Assembly (NCBI RefSeq): GCF_030817055.1
Contig: NZ_JAUSYV010000001.1
Coordinates: 4,550,001 to 4,614,000 of the forward strand
DNA from: Bacillus sp. V2I10
GTDB lineage: Bacteria; Bacillota; Bacilli; Bacillales; Bacillaceae
Direction: 5' to 3'
Length of the DNA stretch: 64,000 nucleotides
A program made the position numbers and the translations under genes. Shown here one piece after another: positions 1 through 7,801 of the stretch. The notes below the pieces were generated by a model that was not told where the DNA came from, ran no database searches, and was given only the letters and a program-made list of their open reading frames with translations. Numbering within the stretch: the first letter of the stretch is position 1; every line of letters starts with the position of its first letter.

Positions 1-54
1 TTCGTAAATTTCTTCTAATTCGTCTGAAGCTGCCAGTTTAAATGTTAACCCCAT
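1..54 (-). CDS. 5' end of an unidentified protein (truncated by window edge)
   Basis: Eighteen codons are open from an ATG at 54-52 to the window edge, starting MGLTFKLAASDELEEIYE. An AAAGGAC ribosome site overlaps the stop of the SRPBCC gene just upstream, so the two are probably translationally coupled. The start resembles GNAT-type or related small enzymes, but 18 residues are too few to name a family. Confidence 0.5.
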   Translation of the reverse strand, partial: MGLTFKLAASDELEEIYE

Positions 55-60
55 AATTGG

Positions 61-522
61 TCACTGTCCTTTTTTATCATCTGCAGCCTGAGCTTCCAAT
101 GCTTTTTTTAAATGCTGAAGATGATCTCCATCTTCTTTTTTCATAATCTTCACAAATACCGGCTTAATGAGTTTCATTGTGAATTTTTTCGCATTGATTT
201 CACATACAAAACGGATTGTCGTCTGATTTCCTGATGCAGAAAACGTGTAATGATAGATGGCTTCCATCCCTTTCATTTCACTTTTAACTGAGTACTTTGC
301 GCTCTGAACATACTCAATAAATTCAATAACCGCTGAAGCCTCTCTTCCCCTTATTTCACGGGTTTCTCTGTATTTCGTGCCTGCTTGAACAGGTCCATCC
401 GTCAGCTTCTCTACTTTCGTCACATTTTGCATAAACAGAGGGGCATTTTCAACGTCAGCGGCAAATTTGAATACTTTGTCAAGCGGTGCATTTACAGTGA
501 CTTGATCTTGAAATTCACTCAT
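61..522 (-). CDS. SRPBCC (START/polyketide cyclase-like) family protein
   Basis: The protein has 153 residues and no signal peptide or membrane segment. The opening beta strand (FQDQVTVNAPLDKVFKFAAD), the mid-protein run of alternating hydrophobic strands and the long C-terminal helix (residues about 116-145) fit the SRPBCC helix-grip fold, which binds hydrophobic ligands in a deep cavity. Family members are mostly cytoplasmic with unknown ligands, and nothing here identifies one. The ATG at 522 is preceded by AAGGAGGATTGATT, a strong ribosome site. The stop lies 6 bases before the next start, so the two genes are likely cotranscribed. Fold assignment is from pattern; function unknown. Confidence 0.75.
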   Translation of the reverse strand: MSEFQDQVTVNAPLDKVFKFAADVENAPLFMQNVTKVEKLTDGPVQAGTKYRETREIRGREASAVIEFIEYVQSAKYSVKSEMKGMEAIYHYTFSASGNQTTIRFVCEINAKKFTMKLIKPVFVKIMKKEDGDHLQHLKKALEAQAADDKKGQ

Positions 523-663
523 GCAATAATCAATCCTCCTTATGATTAGGATTTATTCCTTATCGATATTTTATCAGACTAGAAGACGCAGCATCGACAA
601 GCAAAAACTTATTTGTTTCAGGAATAAAAAAACCGCCTCATTTAAAAGGACTAAAAGGTCCCG

Positions 664-853
664 TTTAGGAGGAGAAAAACAGTAAATTCTCTTTAAATTG
701 AAGGTAGTATGTCAGTGGAAATGGTTAAGGATAAAACTAGTTTTGGGTACTCATAGAATGCGGATGATATCCTGAAACAACAAAAAAACGGATACAAATT
801 GCTGTGCAATTTTGTACCCGTTTTCTTCTGTATTTTGCTGTTTCTCCCTCAAA
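664..853 (-). repeat. Dispersed terminator/hairpin repeat element, one-unit form (copy A)
   Basis: This stretch matches the two flanks of the large array element at 29104-30057. The outer flank (about 664-738, containing GGAGGAGAA, AAAGGTAGTAT-like and AGGATAAAA blocks) matches 29112-29185. A single degenerate hairpin unit at about 741-775 begins TTTTGGGTACTCATAGA. The inner flank (776-853) matches 29980-30057, including the terminator hairpin and a CTTCTGTATTTTGCTGTTT block. It fills most of the 364-bp gap between fabI and the SRPBCC gene; no gene was seen there. Confidence 0.8.
782..821 (-). terminator. Rho-independent terminator of fabI (inside repeat copy A)
   Basis: On the minus strand the inverted repeat 788-821 (ACGGATAC-AAATTGC arm) folds into a roughly 15-bp stem with one bulge and one mismatch, followed by seven U residues encoded by 782-788. 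It lies about 65 bases after the fabI stop. Confidence 0.8.
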
Positions 854-886
854 CCGGAACATGTTATAAGAGGGGGCTTGCTTTGA

Positions 887-1660
887 TTAACCTAAAATAT
901 GATATCCGGAGTCTACATGAAGATTTTCTCCAGTCATCCCTCTTGCAAGGTCGCTGAACAAGAAAAGTGCTGTATCCCCTACTTCTTCAGGAGTTGTTGT
1001 ACGGCGCAGCGGTGCGCGTTCTTCGATATCTTTCAGAATGGAGTTAAAATCGCTGATTCCTTTAGCAGAAAGCGTACGGATTGGGCCGGCAGAAATTGAA
1101 TTCACGCGAATGCCGTCTTTTCCTAAATCGCTTGCCAAGTATCTCACACTTGCATCAAGTGATGCCTTCGCAACTCCCATAACGTTGTAGTTAGGAAGGA
1201 CTCTTTCTCCGCCAAGATATGTGAGTGTCACAATGCTTCCGCCCTCTGTCATCAAGCCTCTTGCAGCTTTTGCCACAGCTGTCAGTGAATAAGAGCTGAT
1301 ATTGTGAGCAAGCAAAAATCCGTCGCGGGTTGTATTCATGTATTCTCCGCTCAATTCTTCCTTATGTGCAAACGCGATGCAATGTGCAATTCCATGAATA
1401 ACACCTACTTCATTTTTAATCGCTTCAAAACAAGTGTCAATTTCAGCATCATTTGTTACATCACAAGGAAGGACAATCGAATCATTGCGGTCAAGTGTTT
1501 CAACTAAATCACGCACTGATTTTTCAAGGCGTTCACCTGCATATGTAAAAATAAGACGCGCTCCTGCCGTATGAAGAGAACGGGCAATTCCCCAGGCAAT
1601 GCTTCGTTTGTTTGCGACGCCCATTACGACTACATTGCGTCCAGCTAATGATAAATTCAT
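887..1660 (-). CDS. fabI: Enoyl-[acyl-carrier-protein] reductase (NADH)
   Basis: FabI catalyses the last step of each fatty-acid elongation cycle, reducing trans-2-enoyl-ACP in the cytoplasm. The 257-residue length is that of bacterial FabI. The atypical SDR cofactor loop GVANKRSIAWGIA is at residues 14-26. The catalytic set Y148, Y158 and K165 sits in the segment TYLGGERVLPNYNVMGVAK, matching the Y-x6-K arrangement of FabI rather than the Y-x3-K of ordinary SDR enzymes. The ATG follows AGGAGGATTCCAA. The gene stands alone behind a FapR operator (1688-1706) and ends at the repeat-borne terminator. It is the expected target of triclosan-type inhibitors (family knowledge). Confidence 0.97.
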   Translation of the reverse strand: MNLSLAGRNVVVMGVANKRSIAWGIARSLHTAGARLIFTYAGERLEKSVRDLVETLDRNDSIVLPCDVTNDAEIDTCFEAIKNEVGVIHGIAHCIAFAHKEELSGEYMNTTRDGFLLAHNISSYSLTAVAKAARGLMTEGGSIVTLTYLGGERVLPNYNVMGVAKASLDASVRYLASDLGKDGIRVNSISAGPIRTLSAKGISDFNSILKDIEERAPLRRTTTPEEVGDTALFLFSDLARGMTGENLHVDSGYHILG

Positions 1661-1687
1661 TTGGAATCCTCCTAATTAATACATGTT

Positions 1688-1710
1688 ATTAGTACCTGGT
1701 TATAAGTATA
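1688..1710 (-). promoter_or_regulatory. FapR operator and -10 of the fabI promoter
   Basis: ATTAGTACCTGGTTATAAG (1688-1706) contains the intact TTAGTACC half-site of the FapR palindrome and a degenerate second half. A -10 hexamer TATACT on the minus strand covers 1710-1705, so the operator lies over the transcription start, as in FapR-repressed fab promoters. FapR is released by malonyl-CoA (established for Bacillus). Confidence 0.8.
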
Positions 1711-1778
1711 GCATGCTATTTGCTGTTTTTCTAGACCGCTGCTGGATTTCATGAATGAACCTGGATCATTTCAGCAAA

Positions 1779-3056
1779 TTAAAAGAGCATTTTAAGTCCC
1801 GTCAAAACGATTCCGATGAAAAATCCGCACACTGCACCGTTCACACGGATCCACTGTAAATCTTTCCCTACATTATTTTCTATCATATCAATTAATTTCT
1901 CATCATCAAGTTTGTTTAAATTCTCTTCGACCAGTTTACCGATTTTCGAATGATTTTTTTCAATAAAAAGAGTAATTTGTTCCTGTATTTTGTTCTCGAT
2001 TGCATCTGTTTTTTCTTTATCAGCACTTATTTTTCCGATTAATTGATCAGCAAAAGGCATAAGATAATCGTCCATAAATGAACCTTCTTCAATGATCTCT
2101 AAAGCTTTTACTTGCGTTTTCTTTAAGATTATCATCAGATTTTCTGAAGGGTCCCACTCTAAAATCAAACGGTCTATTTCCTCTAATAAAGCATGATTTT
2201 CCTGAATGCCGAGCAATTCTTTTCGAACGCGACCAAGGATGGCCTTACGATATTCACTCTCAGGATTCCTCAAACCGAAAATAACATTCAGGATAATATC
2301 CTGAAGAATCTTTCCGAGTTTTTCTTCATTTACAATATTCCGGAAGGATTTTATGGCAAATTGCAAAAAACCATCAGCTTGTCCATTATCAATGGCCTTC
2401 ATCGCAAATCTGCCAAACTCCTCCCGTTGATCACGTCTTGATGCCCATTCCTCTAATTTTAAAAGGAAATAATCCAGGCTCTTTTCATCATATTTCCGTT
2501 CAAGAACCTGATGAATGAGAGCTTTAAGCATCTTTAATACTTCATCTGACGTTAAATAACCTTTCAGCTGCTTCTGAACAAGGGGAGCAAGCTTTCCCAA
2601 ATCAGCACTTTCAATCATTTGGATAATGAACGATTTCATTGTTTTTTTGAAAGAATTGGAATGTACCTCTTTTTCAAGAATAGGCAGCAGCTTTTCTGTC
2701 AGATTTATTTGTGATAATTTCGTTTGAATGCTTTCTTTTGACAGCCAGTCATTTTCGATTGTGTTAACAAGTGCCCTAATCATCCTGTTTCGATTTTTAG
2801 GCAGTAACGCGGTGTGAGGGATAGGCAAGCCGAATGGGTGTCTGAACAAAGCTGTAACAGCAAACCAGTCTGCTAATCCGCCGACAAGCCCTGCTTCAAA
2901 TCCTCCCTGCATAAATTCACCAGCGACAGTTCCCTGAAAAGGGATCGATGCAGCAAACCCTGCTCCCATAACAGCAAGTGATATTCCGGCTAAGTTCTTT
3001 GATTTATTAGACACATAATCTACCTTCAATCTATTTAAAATAATGGTTAAATCCAT
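1779..3056 (-). CDS. DUF445 family membrane protein
   Basis: A 425-residue protein of the DUF445 family (YheB/YjiN type). The N-terminal segment (about residues 20-72) holds a hydrophobic stretch with glycine repeats followed by the family signature GGLADWFAVTALFRHPFGLPIPHTALLPKNRN. A long charged helical middle follows (about 90-395), and a final hydrophobic helix (about 402-424) anchors the C-terminus. This gives one membrane anchor at each end and a large soluble helical domain. Function is unknown in the family. The gene is separated from thiF by a terminator and has its own start region. Confidence 0.85.
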   Translation of the reverse strand: MDLTIILNRLKVDYVSNKSKNLAGISLAVMGAGFAASIPFQGTVAGEFMQGGFEAGLVGGLADWFAVTALFRHPFGLPIPHTALLPKNRNRMIRALVNTIENDWLSKESIQTKLSQINLTEKLLPILEKEVHSNSFKKTMKSFIIQMIESADLGKLAPLVQKQLKGYLTSDEVLKMLKALIHQVLERKYDEKSLDYFLLKLEEWASRRDQREEFGRFAMKAIDNGQADGFLQFAIKSFRNIVNEEKLGKILQDIILNVIFGLRNPESEYRKAILGRVRKELLGIQENHALLEEIDRLILEWDPSENLMIILKKTQVKALEIIEEGSFMDDYLMPFADQLIGKISADKEKTDAIENKIQEQITLFIEKNHSKIGKLVEENLNKLDDEKLIDMIENNVGKDLQWIRVNGAVCGFFIGIVLTGLKMLF

Positions 3057-3105
3057 GCTAGTCTAAAATTAGAAAGAAATCCAATAAATCTATGTCCTTT
3101 TACAG

Positions 3106-3133
3106 AAAAAACTGGCCAAAGCATGGCCAGTTT
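3106..3133 (-). terminator. Terminator of the thiazole operon
   Basis: Arms AAACTGGCC (3109-3117) and GGCCAGTTT (3125-3133) form a perfect 9-bp stem with a 7-nt loop. On the minus strand it is followed by U residues encoded by 3106-3110. It lies 26 bases after the thiF stop and closes the operon without a thiD gene. Confidence 0.85.
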
Positions 3134-3158
3134 CTTTTCTTGTATTCTTACAGGCTTG

Positions 3159-4175
3159 TTACCCCAAATATCGCTGATAAATCTTCTTGGCTTCAGCCAT
3201 GTCTTTTGTTCCATGAATCAGGGCACGGCCGTCACGGAATACGACAATCCTCTGATGTTCTGTCTGAAATGAAAGTAAATACGGATTTGCAGTGATTTCT
3301 GTTACCGCTCTTCCAAGTGCTTTTGCAAGCTCCTTAAAGTTCATTTCTTTAGAGACTGCCGGCCTGATTTGAACCGTATCTCTGCCGCAGAGAACCGACA
3401 TTTTCACACTGTTGCTGCGTGATAAAAATGGATAAACGGCAGAGTCCCCGCATGATGGACAGGCTTCATCTTTTAGTGCATGCACTTTTATTTGTGAAAA
3501 TTGATTTCTCCAAACATCAAAAGAAAGCAATTCTTTTCTTACCTGATCCGAGGCCCCGGTTAACAATTTCAGTACTTCCCCTGTTTGATAAGAGGCAACC
3601 ATTTGGACCGCCGGACTAATAATGCCAACTGTATCGCATGTCTGGCCTTCCATTGGAATTTGCTTTAAAAGGCAATTCAAACATGGCGAGAGCCCCGGTA
3701 TGATTGTATAAGTGAGGCCGTAGCTTCCGACACATGCCCCGTAGATCCACGGAATGCCCTGCTTAAGCGCTGCATCATTTATAACAAGACGAGTTTCAAA
3801 GTTATCCGTTGCATCTACAATAACGTCTGCATGCTGACTGAATGCAAAAATATTATCAGCTGTTACATCTTCAATGACCGCATGGACTTCCACTTCATGA
3901 TTAATCTTTGAAAGTCTTTGTTTTGCAGCAGCAGCTTTAGGAAGACGCAAAACCGCATCTTCTTCAGTGTAAAGCTGCTGGCGCTGCAAATTGCTCCATT
4001 CGACGTAATCACGGTCCACAATCGTTAGTGTGCCGACACCCGCACGAACAAGCATTTCTGCATTTGCTGTCCCAAGAGCTCCAGCGCCGATGATTAACAC
4101 ATGACCATTTCGAATGTTCTGCTGTCCTGTTTCTCCTATTGGAGAGAATAAGATTTGCCTAGAGTACCGTTCCAT
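3159..4175 (-). CDS. thiF: Thiazole biosynthesis adenylyltransferase ThiF
   Basis: ThiF adenylates the C-terminal Gly-Gly of ThiS so that sulfur can be added as thiocarboxylate. The 338-residue protein shows the E1/MoeB nucleotide motif IIGAGALG (28-35), the D-x5-NLQRQ segment (54-65), DATDNFETR (121-129), a conserved cysteine in GQTCDTVG (C180), and two zinc CxxC pairs (165/168 and 239/242). About 95 C-terminal residues beyond the catalytic fold form an extra domain seen in longer MoeB/ThiF proteins. Its ATG directly abuts the thiG TAA stop. MoeB or HesA is the alternative by sequence, but the operon decides for ThiF. Confidence 0.93.
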   Translation of the reverse strand: MERYSRQILFSPIGETGQQNIRNGHVLIIGAGALGTANAEMLVRAGVGTLTIVDRDYVEWSNLQRQQLYTEEDAVLRLPKAAAAKQRLSKINHEVEVHAVIEDVTADNIFAFSQHADVIVDATDNFETRLVINDAALKQGIPWIYGACVGSYGLTYTIIPGLSPCLNCLLKQIPMEGQTCDTVGIISPAVQMVASYQTGEVLKLLTGASDQVRKELLSFDVWRNQFSQIKVHALKDEACPSCGDSAVYPFLSRSNSVKMSVLCGRDTVQIRPAVSKEMNFKELAKALGRAVTEITANPYLLSFQTEHQRIVVFRDGRALIHGTKDMAEAKKIYQRYLG

Positions 4176-4943
4176 TTAGGATGTAATCATTCCTTCTTCC
4201 GGGCTGCTTGCAGATGCATAGGTTTTTACTGGTATTCTGCCTGCCTCAAAGCTTAATCTTCCTGCTTCAATGGCAAGCTTCATCGCCGTTGCCATTTTGA
4301 CCGGATTGCCTGCAGCTGAAACAGCAGTGTTTAACAGCACACCATCCGCTCCAAGCTCCATCGCTTTTGCAGCATCTGCAGCTGATCCAATCCCTGCATC
4401 CACAATAACCGGCAGATTCGTTTGTTCGATAATAAATGATAGATTCAAAGGATTGATAATGCCCTGTCCTGAACCGATTGGAGACGCGCCTGGCATAATC
4501 GCATGAACGCCTGCTTCTTCAAGTCTCCTCGCAAGCACGACATCATCAGACGTATAAGGAAGTACAATAAATCCTTCCTTGACAAGCTCCTCACTTGCTT
4601 TTAAGGTTTCAACAGGATCGGGAAGCAATGTTTTCGCGCACCCGATAACTTCTACCTTAATCATATCACATAACCCTGAAGCCTTAGCGAGTTTTGCGAT
4701 TCTGACAGCTTCTTCAGCCGTTTTCGCACCAGCTGTGTTCGGCAGCAGCGTGTAGCGCGAAAGATCAAGCTGCTCCAGAAAATTAGGCTGAGACGGTTCA
4801 AAAATATTCATTCTTCTCACCGCAAATGTTAAAATATCAGCTTCAGCCGCTTTTACCGCTTCTTTTTGAATGTCAAAAGAGGGATACTTTCCCGTTCCAA
4901 GCAGCAGTCTTGATTGAAAGGTTTTTCCCGCAATCGTTAACAT
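4176..4943 (-). CDS. thiG: Thiazole synthase ThiG
   Basis: ThiG condenses 1-deoxy-D-xylulose 5-phosphate, dehydroglycine and ThiS thiocarboxylate sulfur to form the thiazole phosphate of thiamine. The 255-residue TIM-barrel protein carries the Schiff-base lysine at K96 in MIKVEVIG, the entry motif SRLLLGTGKYPS (11-22), and phosphate-binding glycine segments near PVIVDAGIGSAADAAKAMELG. It lies 3 bases after thiS and is immediately followed by thiF, which supports tight cotranslation of the sulfur-transfer set. Confidence 0.96.
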   Translation of the reverse strand: MLTIAGKTFQSRLLLGTGKYPSFDIQKEAVKAAEADILTFAVRRMNIFEPSQPNFLEQLDLSRYTLLPNTAGAKTAEEAVRIAKLAKASGLCDMIKVEVIGCAKTLLPDPVETLKASEELVKEGFIVLPYTSDDVVLARRLEEAGVHAIMPGASPIGSGQGIINPLNLSFIIEQTNLPVIVDAGIGSAADAAKAMELGADGVLLNTAVSAAGNPVKMATAMKLAIEAGRLSFEAGRIPVKTYASASSPEEGMITS

Positions 4944-4946
4944 AAA

Positions 4947-5150
4947 TTATCCTCCTCCTACAAAATGAACAATTTCAAAAACATCCCCATCATTAATAAC
5001 TGTTTTCGCGTATTCTTTTTTGTCTATTATTTCTGAATTATGTTCCACAATGACGATTCTTTTGCTCACCTCATAAAAAGCAAGCAAATCTTGAACGGTC
5101 CGCACAGAAGACTGCATATCGATCATGCTGCCATTCACTTTGATGTTCAT
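4947..5150 (-). CDS. thiS: Sulfur carrier protein ThiS
   Basis: A 67-residue ubiquitin-like protein ending in VGGG. The terminal Gly-Gly is adenylated by ThiF and converted to a thiocarboxylate that feeds ThiG. Its ATG overlaps the thiO stop by four bases (ATGA type), and thiG starts 3 bases after its stop. Size and C-terminus are typical; the pairing with ThiF, ThiG and ThiO removes doubt against MoaD. Confidence 0.95.
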   Translation of the reverse strand: MNIKVNGSMIDMQSSVRTVQDLLAFYEVSKRIVIVEHNSEIIDKKEYAKTVINDGDVFEIVHFVGGG

Positions 5151-6262
5151 AGTTTCACCCCATCTGCACGGTCCATTCTAAAAGCATGAACGTATTCATC
5201 AGCTGCCGGTCTATTAAAAAATAAATCTCTGATCATTTCACCTGTTTTGGGAGCGAGGAGGATGCCATTTCGGAAATGCCCTGTTGCCACAAAGAGATTC
5301 GGTATGCCCTGATGCTTGAAAATAAATGGCTTGCCGTCGGCTGTTCCCGGCCTTAATCCGGCCCATGCACGATGAAAACAGGCATTTTCAATTGCCGGCA
5401 TAATTGTAACTGCTTTTTTCATGAGAGCAGCGATTCCTTGTACGGAAGGCTCAGTATTCCAGGTTCCTTCTTTCATCGTTGCCCCAATAACTATAGTTCC
5501 GTCAAGCTTTGGCACAAGATAACAGCTTTCATGAAAAACAGTAGACGATAGTTTTCTATCTTTCAGTGTCACAGACAAACATTCTCCCTTAACAGGATGA
5601 ACAGATATATTACGTGTGAAATCCTTTATCAGCCGGCTGCTCCATGTGCCATTTGCAAGTATAAGAGCTTCGCAAAAAAATGTATCTTGAGGCGTTTCAA
5701 TTTCATAGTGTGAGCCTTCAAATCTGCTGACTTTGTATACTGGTGTGTTTTCAAAGATTTTTCCGCTCATCAGCTGAATGGCTTTTGTAAAGGCTTTGCA
5801 CAGTGCAGCTGGAGTAAGCTTTCCATCTTTTTCAATTTTCAGAGCCCCGTAAATCGCATCTGTTAAGTCTTTTTCATATTCTAGGACTTTTTCTTTGGAA
5901 TGCCATTCTACATCCTTTTCTATTTCTGCTCTTTTTTTCAAAGAATCGGCTTCCTCGGCCGACATTGCCAGTTTGTACATTCCATTGTATTGAAGCTGTA
6001 TATCAATTCCGCTTTCCAGCAGCAAATCATGAGCTAATTTTGGATAAAGCGCCTGGCTTTCTTTAGCAAACCTGAAAAAAGCATCATCCTTTTCAGTTTC
6101 AGTATGGGCTCCAAGCATACCCGCCGCAGCACTGGATGCTCCGCTGCCTGTTTTTCCGCTTTCAAATACCGCAACTCGAAGACCGGATTTCGCTAAATAA
6201 TAGGCAGAGGCAAGCCCAATGACTCCTCCGCCGATAATGCCAGCATCAAATAAAGGCTTCAA
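5147..6262 (-). CDS. thiO: Glycine oxidase ThiO
   Basis: A FAD enzyme that oxidises glycine to the imine (dehydroglycine) used by ThiG in aerobic bacilli. The protein has 371 residues. The dinucleotide motif IIGGGVIGLASAYYLAKSG is at residues 9-27 and the acidic FAD ribose contact VAVFESG follows. The C-terminal FAD/substrate region reads RAWAGLRPGTADGKPFI and NLFVATGHFRNGILLAPKTG, as in DAO-superfamily enzymes. It overlaps tenI (4 bases) and thiS (4 bases), so the operon is translationally coupled. Confidence 0.95.
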   Translation of the reverse strand: MKPLFDAGIIGGGVIGLASAYYLAKSGLRVAVFESGKTGSGASSAAAGMLGAHTETEKDDAFFRFAKESQALYPKLAHDLLLESGIDIQLQYNGMYKLAMSAEEADSLKKRAEIEKDVEWHSKEKVLEYEKDLTDAIYGALKIEKDGKLTPAALCKAFTKAIQLMSGKIFENTPVYKVSRFEGSHYEIETPQDTFFCEALILANGTWSSRLIKDFTRNISVHPVKGECLSVTLKDRKLSSTVFHESCYLVPKLDGTIVIGATMKEGTWNTEPSVQGIAALMKKAVTIMPAIENACFHRAWAGLRPGTADGKPFIFKHQGIPNLFVATGHFRNGILLAPKTGEMIRDLFFNRPAADEYVHAFRMDRADGVKL

Positions 6263-6867
6263 TGGCCCATCCCCCTTTTTAAATGATCAGCAAGTTCAAG
6301 TGCCGCATGATTTGGCTGATCCGCTGAAAAAACATAGGACATCACGGCTGCTCCCTCAATCTTTAAATCTATTAGATCAGGAATGACAGCAGGAGTGATC
6401 CCTCCAATTGCAATGACTGGAATGCTGACAGATTCCGCTATTTCCGTAAGCTTGCTTATCCCTCTTGCTTCTAGACCATTTTTTGATGATGTTTGAAACA
6501 CATGCCCGAAAAGGAGGCGATCTGCCCCATTTTCAGCACAATATACTGCTTCAGCAGCAGTGTGGACGGAACAGCCTACCGAAAGATGCGGGAAGCGCTG
6601 TTTCACCAGTTTCACATTGAAGCTGTGCGATGGGAGCTGAATCTGGTGCAAACCAGAAAGAACAGCTGCATCCACACGGTCATTCATAACAAGCTTTGAT
6701 TTTGGCACCCCATTTTGATGGAGCGCTTCAATCAAGTCGATCAGTTCTCCAGCCGATTTATTCTTTTCTCTAATATGAATGGCATCTGCAGCTGTATGTA
6801 TATCTGAGATGATTTTCACGAGCTCTGCAGCAGTGTGCCGTCCATCTGTGACAAGATGCAATTTCAC
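6259..6867 (-). CDS. tenI: Thiazole tautomerase TenI
   Basis: A 202-residue TIM-barrel protein of the ThiE/TenI family. In Bacillus TenI aromatises the thiazole tautomer released by ThiG. Motifs seen are IHIREKNKSAGEL (35-47), GCSVHTAAEA, DRLLFGHVFQTSSK and IPVIAIGGITP. ThiE (thiamine phosphate synthase) is the close alternative, but position between tenA and thiO and the short length favour TenI. It starts within the last codons of tenA. Confidence 0.92.
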   Translation of the reverse strand: MKLHLVTDGRHTAAELVKIISDIHTAADAIHIREKNKSAGELIDLIEALHQNGVPKSKLVMNDRVDAAVLSGLHQIQLPSHSFNVKLVKQRFPHLSVGCSVHTAAEAVYCAENGADRLLFGHVFQTSSKNGLEARGISKLTEIAESVSIPVIAIGGITPAVIPDLIDLKIEGAAVMSYVFSADQPNHAALELADHLKRGMGH

Positions 6868-7550
6868 TTTTGCATCAGCATGGTTTGTGTATCATCCCAC
6901 GCTTCCATCTTTTCCGCCATATCCCAAAAACGATATTCATACATCGAGCTGATGAGGAAGTTTTCCTTCATCATTTGTCTCTCATGATCGCTTGCACGCA
7001 GAGCAAGCTCGTCAAATCTTGCAACCTGCTCGAGGACAAGCTCTTTAAACCAATCACCGTGATAAGTCGCAATCCATTTCTCATAAACTTCATCACCAGG
7101 CTTGCAATCTTTCAGGTGCTCCCCGACTTCATAATAGAGCCAGTAGCATGGAAGCAGAGCTGCAATGATTTCACCAAGATTTCCTGTGGCAACTGAACGG
7201 TACATATGGGAGGTGTAAGCATACGCAGTCGGCGATGGTTTAAATTCCTTCCGTTCGGTGTCCGTGATCCCAAGCAGGACAGAAAATTGCTGATGCAAAG
7301 ATAGCTCTGCCTCATAGGTACCCTGTGAATGAACGGACATCCGGTACGTTGTATGCAAGTCAGGGGCCATCGCCCCTGCAAAAGCCTGGACTTTTGCAAA
7401 ATGGGTTAAGTAATAAGAGTCCTGCATCACATAATATTTAAATTTCTCTTTTGAAAGGCTGCCTTCGCCAATCCCTTTTACAAAAGGATGTTCAAAGCTT
7501 CCTTCCCACCATTTATTTGCATACTCCCGGCATTCTTTTGAAAATGACAT
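6864..7550 (-). CDS. tenA: Aminopyrimidine aminohydrolase / thiaminase II TenA
   Basis: TenA hydrolyses aminopyrimidine breakdown products of thiamine for salvage. From the ATG at 7550 the protein has 228 residues with D44, C135 and E205 at the positions of the B. subtilis active-site residues (in MQDSYYL, LPCYWLYYE and MYEYRFWDM). An upstream in-frame ATG would add 46 residues, but that extension runs through the riboswitch expression platform and has no ribosome site. The chosen ATG follows GAGGAGGAACAAAAC. First gene of the six-gene TPP-controlled operon. Confidence 0.95.
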   Translation of the reverse strand: MSFSKECREYANKWWEGSFEHPFVKGIGEGSLSKEKFKYYVMQDSYYLTHFAKVQAFAGAMAPDLHTTYRMSVHSQGTYEAELSLHQQFSVLLGITDTERKEFKPSPTAYAYTSHMYRSVATGNLGEIIAALLPCYWLYYEVGEHLKDCKPGDEVYEKWIATYHGDWFKELVLEQVARFDELALRASDHERQMMKENFLISSMYEYRFWDMAEKMEAWDDTQTMLMQK

Positions 7551-7584
7551 GTTTTGTTCCTCCTCATTTTTAGTATAAAAACGG

Positions 7585-7640
7585 CAAAAAACCACTTTTC
7601 GCATAGAAAAGTGGTGTATAAATAGACCTTTACACCACTT
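7585..7640 (-). terminator. Expression platform of the TPP riboswitch (terminator/antiterminator)
   Basis: On the minus strand arms ACCACTTTTC (7615-7606) and GAAAAGTGGT (7600-7591) form a 10-bp terminator followed by six U residues (7590-7585). The competing antiterminator pairs AAGTGGTGTA (7640-7631) with TACACCACTT (7618-7609), also 10 bp, and shares bases with the terminator 5' arm. Confidence 0.85.
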
Positions 7641-7735
7641 CCCTACGCTGGGTTTAGCCAGATCAGGTTCGGAGGGTCTTGAAGGCAAACTTCAATCTCA
7701 GCCCTTCTAAAAGGGCTCCCCTAGCGGTCGTTCAT
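7631..7735 (-). promoter_or_regulatory. TPP (thi-box) riboswitch
   Basis: The minus-strand RNA contains the conserved TPP blocks in order: CTAGGGGAGCCC, GGGCTGAGATTGAAG, AAGACCC, GAACCTGATCTGG and CAGCGTAGGGAAGT. The closing P1 stem pairs ACCGCT with AGTGGT. AGTGGT is also the first arm of the antiterminator, so TPP binding should stabilise P1, free the terminator and switch off tenA-thiF. Motif recognition is strong; the switch logic is inferred from complementarity. Confidence 0.95.
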
Positions 7736-7801
7736 ATATTATTTTAGAAATATTCACATGTACATCATACCATGTTCAAAGAAACTTTCAAGTCATAATA
7801 A

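Noticed and set aside
7551..7688. N-terminal extension of TenA
   Set aside because: It would be translated from the riboswitch aptamer and terminator and lacks a ribosome site; the ATG at 7550 has a strong one and gives the normal length with D44, C135 and E205 in place.
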